Below are positions 56,926 to 64,000 of a stretch of DNA of 64,000 nt, piece after piece. Each line of letters starts with the position of its first letter. Within the stretch, counting starts at the first letter, position 1. Source of the DNA: Lytechinus variegatus (Eukaryota > Echinodermata > Echinoidea > Temnopleuroida > Toxopneustidae); NCBI RefSeq assembly GCF_018143015.1, contig NC_054758.1, positions 1,360,501-1,424,500 on the forward strand, read 5' to 3'. Under the pieces are notes generated by a model. The model had not been told where the DNA came from. It did not search any database and saw only the letters and a program-made list of their open reading frames with translations. Made by a program: the position numbers and the translations under genes.

Positions 56926-57929
56926 GGCCCGTATTGCGCAAGGTCAGATCTCATCTAGTCTTTGCCCAAATACCCTATATACACTAAAGTATGTAGGTAG
57001 ATCGTTCCGTTTTTTACATAACGTCGAGACAAAGTTCGCTGCGGACCCTTGCTTGGCCTAGTCTGCAGGCACAGACCCTGATTGGAACTTTGATAAACTA
57101 GTGTGCCTCCACGCAAGGACTAAACACATACAAAACTTGCTGAGCAATAAGGCCTTCAGTACACAGGCTTGAGTAGGCTGCAATTCAGACCCTTTAATAC
57201 TCGAGTGCAGACTATGCTTGTACGGGAATCTTGGGTGCGGTGGGGGTGACGTCCGCGGGGGGAGGGGGTGTACACGTACACGGTCCTCTTCAGATAGGGT
57301 TCACTTTTTTTTTCCAGTTCGAATTAAGCCCCAAGCCAAATGAGTTAGAGATTGAATTACTTTTTTGTTATTACTTACATACCAATAGCTCCTACCCCAC
57401 TAGCTTAACCGGATTCACTTTCTGTTTCCTTTGATAGAAAAATTTTCAAACGCGGCCAAAGCCAGCACATGTTATGGTGTAGGGAACAAAAACTTTTATT
57501 AATTTTTCTTTAATACCAAATTGAATATTGAACAATAACCATTCGACAAACTGATCATTATTATTGGTCGATCCAATGACCAATCAAGCAAGGGTATAAC
57601 GTCAAGTTGTTTCACGCATGCCCAGAGATGATCTTTGGTTTTAGGTCTTGATTTTGTACACTGGTAGTATAGGTGTGTATAATGTTATGAAAAAAGGAAT
57701 TAATTCTGGTTATTCATTTTACTTCACTTGATATAGAAAAGTATAGTTTTTATCATTTCTCTCTATAAATTGAATATGTTTTCTGAGCATGCTTACATAC
57801 AAAATTTGTATAGAAAGTCTAGCCTTTTCATGCAAGCACTTCGTGTAAATTTACCTTATATCTTATTTTCATTGCGATACAAAGACAGCAGGTATGGGCA
57901 ACTTCATTGCAAATATTTTTACAAGTTCC
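56926..57929. other. Spacer, unassigned
   Basis: No gene is supported. A G-rich run lies at 57245-57270. Confidence 0.45.
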
Positions 57930-57990
57930 ACCCAAAGTGTTCACAAGATCTGTGAACTTGGTAATCTCACTTTTTAAATCAGCGTCCCCC

Positions 57991-58022
<32 letters not shown>

Positions 58023-58529
58023 ACACCCAAACGCACAATATCAGTCCCCTCTCTTTCCATCCCTCCTTCACTCACTCTCTCTTCTCCCTATGTATCTCAC
58101 TCTCTCTCTCTCTCTCTCTCTCTCTATTTCTCTTCTATTTGGCACATTACGAATCTCATGAAAATATTCATTCCTACGATATTGTTCATTGCCTGGTATT
58201 CTGAGATTTAAATTCCATTGGTATTCCCCGGTGAATAGGGTCGTCTGCGTCTGACGTCATGCGAAATGAATATGCATTGTGTCTGTTCATAAGCCATGTC
58301 TTATGTCTTTTGGCAATAACATATTTCATATAATTGAATTGCTTTTCTCGGTTGGCTTATCAATTACCAGATTTAGTCTATTATCATGTGTTTTTTCCAA
58401 TTGTGAGAAGAAGCCGATTATAGGGTGGGTATTTATAAATCCAATCTTCGTGTCAGAAACTGTTCAGTGGCAAAGCATTTTCTTTGACTTAATTTTATGA
58501 AAGTTGGTAACTAAAAGAGTTGCACGATT

Positions 58530-59373
58530 GATTGATTGATTGCATTTATTTTTTTTCATTCTAATAATTAACAAAAGTTACAATGTATAGCAAAACACAA
58601 AAATATAATATACAGAAATGAAGTTCACCAACTCGAAAGCAAAGCTTGTTAGTATGGGTTCCCTGCAATAAATAGTTAATTAAAGTATATCTTTGATCAA
58701 TGAAATTCAAATCGTAAATTAAAAAGGTTTATACAATGAAAAAGAATATTACTTTGGTTAAGCTTTTTATGCTCACTATGTTACAATTAAGAAAAAAAAA
58801 TGTTATATCATACCCCCGCTGTATAAAAAAAAAACATGATTTCAGGAGTGTGTGAACAGACAATCACTTTGAAAAGACAGAAAGAATACTAAATAACAAC
58901 AAAAAGCACACAAACCACAACAGGACAGAACAGGACAAGACAGCAAAAAACAAGAAAAAAAACCAAAACAAAACACACTACAAAGCATAGACAAACAGGA
59001 AAATAAGAAAAACAATAGAAATAGACATTAAGCTGATAGGAAGAGAGAGCGGGAACAAAAAGAAATGTGAGAGAGGGGGGGGAAACAGAAGAAGGAAGAA
59101 AATAAGAAGGGAAGAAGAACAAGATGTTCTGCATACACAGAAATGTTTGAGTTATGGGGTTTATAACCCCCCCAAAAAAAAAAAAAAAAATTATTTAACC
59201 CTCGACTGAAACTTAAATGTGTTGGTTTGTTACGTAATGATTTTATAGGGATTTCCAAAGTTTGATACCTGTAAAAATAAATGTTTCATTCAAAAGGATT
59301 GTTCTAGCTCTTGGTGGATGAAAGAGCCCGGAGGACCTAGTAGGATAATGATGAATAACGACATTTTTAGTAA
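58530..59373 (-). mobile_element. LINE 3' end, 0.84 kb, right arm only
   Basis: Minus strand: FHPPRARTILLNETFIFTG followed by IKLWKSL and, in another frame, SLRNKPTHLSFSRGLNN. This is the usual end of LINE ORF2 (RTR...GPKLWNSLP...SFKRxLK). It ends in a (CAAT)n tail at 58530-58550. The left arm is uninterrupted here (about 50298, GTGCACGATAACC in complement), so insertion followed the duplication. Edges are imperfect GCACGA / ACATGA. Confidence 0.78.
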
Positions 59374-59624
59374 ACATGATAACCAAGTCAATACTCTCAA
59401 AGTGATTTATGCTTCTAAATATTGGAGAAAAAAATCATGAACGATATGTATTAACTGGGTTCTACCATTTATTACTTTTTATTATGTACATGTAGCTATA
59501 TGTATTCATATGTTACGATGAGTAGAAGGGAAGGATATGAATACGCATTTAATCCTATATTTAGACACTTTTGAGAAAGGGTAGAGAAGTTAAACAATTA
59601 TGACAGAATGATGTAGGGTAAGCA

Positions 59625-59840
59625 TCGGCGGAAATGGGTTCCCTCTCCCCTATCCAAAAATAGTAGGGGGACACAATATAAATGTCTCCTACTATTTTTT
59701 TGGCCCTTTATGATGGAAAGAAATACATCATTAAACAACGAAATAAAGCAAGTATTTAGGACGGGATGACCTTACTTTTTAGAAAGAGAGATGTGGAGAA
59801 GACCAGCAATCATGACAAAATGATATAAAGAGTAAGTGTG
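59625..59840. mobile_element. Trimmed hAT-like MITE, right-arm copy
   Basis: Right-arm partner of 46610-46936, keeping TAGTAGGGGGACACAATAT and the CGGCGGAAATGGG end. Part of its interior is lost. Confidence 0.65.
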
Positions 59841-60219
59841 TGTGCGTTTGTTGGATAAATTATGCTAATTGAAAATTTATGATATTATAAAATCTCTTGA
59901 TTTTTTTCTTTTTCCCCCCTTTCATTCGTTTCTTATTCTTAGAGGCGGGTTGGTGTCTGATGTCGTAGAACTTTTTGAGGTGGGGTATCAGATTTTAATA
60001 TTTGGGGACACTTGAATTTCCCATCATCACTTCGTTCACTCGACCTGCCCGTTAGCTTGAAAAAAAATTAAGTCTGGTTACTTCAATCATTCATTTCAAG
60101 CTCGGCGTGCTTATTTCTCTTCTGCAGCTCTCTTCATCCCCCCCGTTGCCATGCTATTCAATTTGCTATCATTTTTTTATCAAATTATGTTTCATCGTGT
60201 TGATGGAGAGTCCTCAGTT

Positions 60220-60480
60220 ACGTCTATAACTGGAAGAGTAGTGGTGTAGTGGTTCCAATTCTCGCTTTTTAGGGTCGTGGGTTCGAATCCAAACTCAGAC
60301 TAACGTCCTTGGGCAAAGCATCAATCCACACTTTTCCACCCTCAATCCTGGTGCTATATAATGGGTACCCGGTAGGATACCATTGTAGCTTGTACATTAT
60401 TGTGTGCACCTCACTGGCGACTGGTTTGAATATTCCCCAGGGAGTGTGGGATGTGCATATGTTGTGTAAAGGGAATGACT
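60220..60480 (+). mobile_element. tRNA-derived SINE, right-arm copy
   Basis: A-box-like TGGTGTAGTGG (60242-60252) and B-box GGTTCGAATCC (60280-60290). The body continues with GGGCAAAGCATCAATCCACA and TACCCGGTAGGATACCATTG. Partner of 45990-46230. Confidence 0.85.
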
Positions 60481-60910
60481 GATAGAATATTGCATGGAAA
60501 ATAATAGTTTTGTATGCTCTTAGATCCGCACTAGAAGGAAAAATACAGCCATTTCATTAATGGCTCTGAATAGAGTAATCCATCCATTTGTTAATGTTGT
60601 GCAATGCATTTTGTTGTAATTTCTATACGGTTAATAAAACCCAACTAAAGATTATATATAACAGGATTTACAACATTATTACAAAGATGGGCCTACATAA
60701 TTTCCCAGAAGTAAATGCGAAAAATCCAAATTGTCTTCCTACAAATGGTGTTATCATAATGAGTTAGTTCTTCTTGGGGTTTTCGTCCTCCAAGATAGTT
60801 GTACTTCTTGTGAAAACCCCTCCTTGATTTCCTTAAGCACGTGACGGTGTTATAATTCCTATATCATTATGATCGATCACTCTTGTTTAACCAGAACATG
60901 TAATATCTAG

Positions 60911-61519
60911 GTAAAAAAGTCCACCCCAACAAGAACTTGATTTGAATAAAGAGAGAAAAATTTAGCAAGCATAACACTGAAAATTTAATCAAAATCGGAT
61001 GTAAAATAAGAAAGTTATGACATTTTAAAGTTTCGCCTCATTTCACAAAACAGTTATCTGCACATCTCCGTCGGTATGCAAATGAGGGAACTAATGACAT
61101 CACTCACTCACTATTTCTTTTGTATTTTATTATATGAAATATGAAATATTTTGATTTTCTTGTCATTGTCATGCGAAATTAAGTTTCATTCCTCCCTGAA
61201 CACGTGGGATTCCATTATTTTAACATTTTGTGCTTTATGCAAAGAGGTCCTAATCGTCAAATTCGTAAAAATTGAAATATTGTATAATTCAAACAATAAA
61301 AAACAAAAGAAATAGTGAGTGAGTGACATCATCTACTCTCTCAATTTGATGTAACTGGCTCGTTCATATAACTATTTTGTTAAAAATAAGCGAAACATTG
61401 ATATGTCATAACTCTCTTATTTTGCATCCGTATTTGATGACATTTTCAGCATTGTGCTTGTCTGATTATTCTCTATCGATTCAAATCAATATTTTTCTGA
61501 GATGGACTTGACCTATAAA
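60911..61519. mobile_element. MITE, about 610 bp
   Basis: Same family as 52896-53484: AAGTCCACCCCAAC start, ATCGGATGTAAAATAAGAAAG, CACTCACTATTTCTTTTGTA, AATAGTGAGTGAGTGACATC, and GATGGACTTGACCTATAAAG end. Confidence 0.78.
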
Positions 61520-62000
61520 GATATGCAATATAATCTGTTGACCACATGATCCTCATTAATACGCGTGTAGTATTACCAAAGTATCATATGTACCAAATAG
61601 GAACATAATTGATGCAGAAATAAAGTATTGAGAGCAAGGTGAACAAAACTTAAAAAAAAAGGATGGACAAGACAACATATCATTGACATTTTGACCTCTA
61701 GATGACCTTTGATCTTATCAGACTCTTATTATGTGGTATTACCCAATAATCACTTTTACCAAAGATGAGCATTATTGATGCAAAAATAAAGAAATAAGAG
61801 CAAGTTGAATAAGAACTATAGTAAGAATTATCATGATCAATGTTTTTTTTTAATTTTATGCCATTTAGCGCGAGCCATTTTTGACCTCCTGAAAAAAAGT
61901 TTTGTGTTCACTCAAGCATGAATGAAACTTACTTTTTAAAATGGCATTCAAAAGATAATACTTCAGAGCATCTACTATCATCAAAATATAGGCATCGTAA
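61520..62000. other. Unassigned AT-rich sequence
   Basis: No gene. The phrase TGATGCA(G/A)AAATAAAG...GAGCAAG(G/T)TGAA(C/T) occurs twice (about 61610 and 61778), a diverged internal duplication of about 168 bp. Confidence 0.5.
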
Positions 62001-62556
62001 TTTAAAGGGATGGTCCGCGCTGAAAGTATGTATAATTTAATAAATAGAGTAGAATTCACAACAAATAACACAGTTATTGACTTTTAAAGTTCAGCAATTT
62101 TTTTTAAAACAGTCGTCTTGAATATTCATTAGGTGGGCTGATGATGTCACATCCCCATTTGTTCTTTTGTATTCTATTATATGAAATAAGGTTTGTTCAA
62201 TTTTTTCCTCTAAGATATAGAAGAATTGGACTGACAACTGATTATGTGCATTACATATTTATTGCTGCAACTTATTTCATTATAAGGGAAACTTATTATG
62301 CACACAAGTATGAAATGATGAAAAAAAGTATGATTTTATGTAATGACATAAGAAAACGGAAAATGGGGATGTGATGTCATCAGCCCACGTAATGAATATT
62401 CATCATGACTGTTTTCACAAAATATTGCTTAACCTTAAACTTCAATAACTTTACTATATGTTATCCAATTTTGATGAAATTTTCGTCATTTTGCTCAGTG
62501 AATTCGACTCTACATATTAAGATATAAATATTTTCAGCCTGGACCATCCCTTTAAA
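62001..62556. mobile_element. MITE, about 555 bp, with TTTAAAGGGATGGTCC ends
   Basis: Left TTTAAAGGGATGGTCCGCGC, right GGACCATCCCTTTAAA, so the outer 16 bp are exact inverses. The interior resembles 30784-31355. Non-coding. Confidence 0.82.
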
Positions 62557-63569
62557 ACAAAATTTTGATAGGCTTTGAAAACTGTCCCTTTTTATACGCG
62601 TTATATAGGTAGCATCATTGCATGGAGTACAATATCACTTTTATCAACTTAATGAAGGGGAAGTTTTTGAACGAAACTGTAGTTTAGTCGTACGTGTAAC
62701 TTTATATACCCATGTGAGAGAATTTGTCACTCCCCTTATCATAATGCCCTGATGTCATCCAATTGGTACCCTCAATACCATCTGCGGATCTAGGGGCGAG
62801 TGCGCAAGGAAAAACCCGTAAAACTATGTTTTTGACTAGCCACTTTTTTCCTGGACCTAAACGCTTTAAATATTTAGTTACGATTTTATGTTTGTTTCAT
62901 TTATTTTTTTGGGGAGGGGGGCTAGACCCTTTAAAAATCCAGGATCTCAGCAGGGGGCTGACTGCTAATCTTAACCCCGCTCTTAACGTCATTCCATTCA
63001 TTGAAATCCACCATCATTAGTTCGGCTGTTCTACTGTGTGTCAAGTTTCATTCATAATCAATAGTACACCGTTGCTGGACTGCGTAGACTTCACTCCGCT
63101 CGCCACCGTTCTTACTCCACGAATATGCTCGAAAATTTCTTTAGGAAGGAGGTGTAGCTGTAATAACTTTGTCGCCAACATAGTTGAGGTGTACATGGTA
63201 TAAACATGATTTTCATCCGAAGACGAATTGCTCAACAATATCGAGTACACTATCGACGTTAAATGTGTTTGGAAAAAGCGTTGCACTGGAATCGTCTCTA
63301 CAACACATGCTGGAAACGTCATTGGTTTACACATTGCCGCACAGGAGAAACAGGGAAGTATATCACATAAATTTTAATGATCTTTGAAACTGCCCTTTGC
63401 AGTTATAATCTTTCTGAAATACGGTATTAAGAATGTGTAGGGTAACTTGATAAACGTATGATGGAAGTAGAAAACGTCAACCAGCATCAATATCAGTATC
63501 TAAACTGAGTGAATTGAAAGCACCAAGGGACTTGCACACATATAAATAGAAGAAATAAAATAGTTCACC
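62557..63569 (+). promoter_or_regulatory. Upstream region of the ankyrin-repeat gene
   Basis: No known repeat was recognised from about 62990 to 63569 except weak hAT-like ends near 62780 and 62945. A 97-codon minus-strand frame at 63041-63334 has no known domain. A TATA-like ATATAAATAG lies at about 63540-63549. This is close to the ATG at 63570, so transcription may start near that ATG or be driven elsewhere. Confidence 0.35.
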
Positions 63570-64000
63570 ATGGTCCTAATGATGAATAGGGCGACCTTAG
63601 TGGTCACACCACATTATCTAGGTACTCCACAGGGAACTTCTGAATTAGGAAAATCTATCAAAAATCTTAGAGCAATTATGGTTGAAGAAGATACAGAGGA
63701 CTACTCTCCATTACTAAAGGCTGTAAGGAAAGGTCACCTTGATGAAGTACAACGCCTAGTAAGTCAAGGGGCAAACGTAAATCGGAGTAATGCAGAGGGT
63801 AAAACGCCATTAGTGATAGCAGCAACGACCGGCAGTGTGGATCTGTTGAAATTTCTCATCGATCAAGGGGCCGAGATTACAAAGTCCGTTGAAGGTCTGA
63901 CTGCTTTACACGTTGTTGCTCACCTTGGTCATCTTCATGCTATCAGATATCTGATCAGTCGAGGCGCTGACGTGAGAGAAGGAGATAATAATGGTTTAAC
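63570..64000 (+). CDS. Ankyrin-repeat protein, N-terminal part (runs off the window)
   Basis: Open for 143 codons from ATG 63570 (context CACCATGG) to the last base, no stop and no splice donor needed. An alternative in-frame start is ATG 63678 (MVEEDTEDYSPLL). Ankyrin units: SPLLKAVRKGHLDEVQRLVS then QGANVN; GKTPLVIAATTGSVDLLKFL then DQGAEI; GLTALHVVAHLGHLHAIRYL then SRGADV, and the next unit starting DNNGLT. Each has the TPL/TAL helix start and the G-A-(D/N/E)-(V/I) turn, spaced 33 residues. Such repeats bind protein partners; a function for this gene cannot be given. Echinoderms have many such genes (family knowledge). Confidence 0.88.
   Translation, partial: MVLMMNRATLVVTPHYLGTPQGTSELGKSIKNLRAIMVEEDTEDYSPLLKAVRKGHLDEVQRLVSQGANVNRSNAEGKTPLVIAATTGSVDLLKFLIDQGAEITKSVEGLTALHVVAHLGHLHAIRYLISRGADVREGDNNGL

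Larger units (their letters stand above)
57930..60900. repeat. Right arm of the inverted duplication of the GNMT 3' flank
   Basis: Reverse-complement partner of 44886-51243. Its outer end, read on the minus strand, includes the last coding codons HVLVKQE and TGA, against HVVVKQE in the gene. So the breakpoint lies inside the last exon. It lacks the 3.1-kb LINE of the left arm but has its own LINE end (58530-59373). Confidence 0.88.

Noticed and set aside
63041-63334. 97-codon minus-strand frame upstream of the ankyrin gene
   Set aside because: It has a start and is not in an obvious repeat, but no known motif, signal peptide or homologue could be recognised, so it was not called a gene.

Overview
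The window looks like nuclear DNA of a marine deuterostome, most likely an echinoderm and probably a sea urchin (inference). Coding exons are few and split by long AT-rich introns. The rest is a dense mix of short inverted-repeat transposons, LINE fragments, tRNA-derived SINEs and microsatellites. No bacterial operon, plasmid, CRISPR or ribosomal RNA feature was seen, and no complete transposase, capsid or envelope gene.

Three host genes can be supported. (1) A single-exon, rhodopsin-class receptor of the GPR22 type (11318-12700, +). (2) A glycine N-methyltransferase-like gene (30488-44909, +): five exons fit by homology, splice sites and phase, plus a candidate first exon holding only the ATG. 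About 0.8 kb of coding sequence is spread over 14.4 kb, and the last exon has an in-frame TAA 39 codons before the expected end. (3) The first 143 codons of an ankyrin-repeat protein (63570 onward, +), cut by the window edge.

Layout. 1-6.2 kb: a large inverted repeat (arms 502-2540 and 2776-5782), each arm carrying a different hAT-like insertion with an 8-bp target duplication, then a SINE. 6.2-11.3 kb: simple repeats, a nested MITE and the receptor leader. 11.3-12.7 kb: receptor gene. 12.7-19.4 kb: MITEs and AT-rich sequence. 19.4-30.2 kb: a nested composite in which direct repeats flank a long-inverted-repeat element, which holds a 5-kb element, which in turn holds a 177-bp tandem array, another element and a LINE end. 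30.5-44.9 kb: the methyltransferase gene, with a 5.3-kb LINE in intron 2 and a 46-bp minisatellite in intron 4. 44.9-60.9 kb: an inverted duplication of the 3' flank of that gene, plus a third, direct partial copy. 60.9-63.5 kb: MITEs and upstream sequence of the ankyrin gene.

The three host genes share no visible pathway. The main interest is structural: duplicated arms act as natural empty-site controls for later insertions, so the order of events can be read directly. I found no evidence for a new defence or gene-cluster system.
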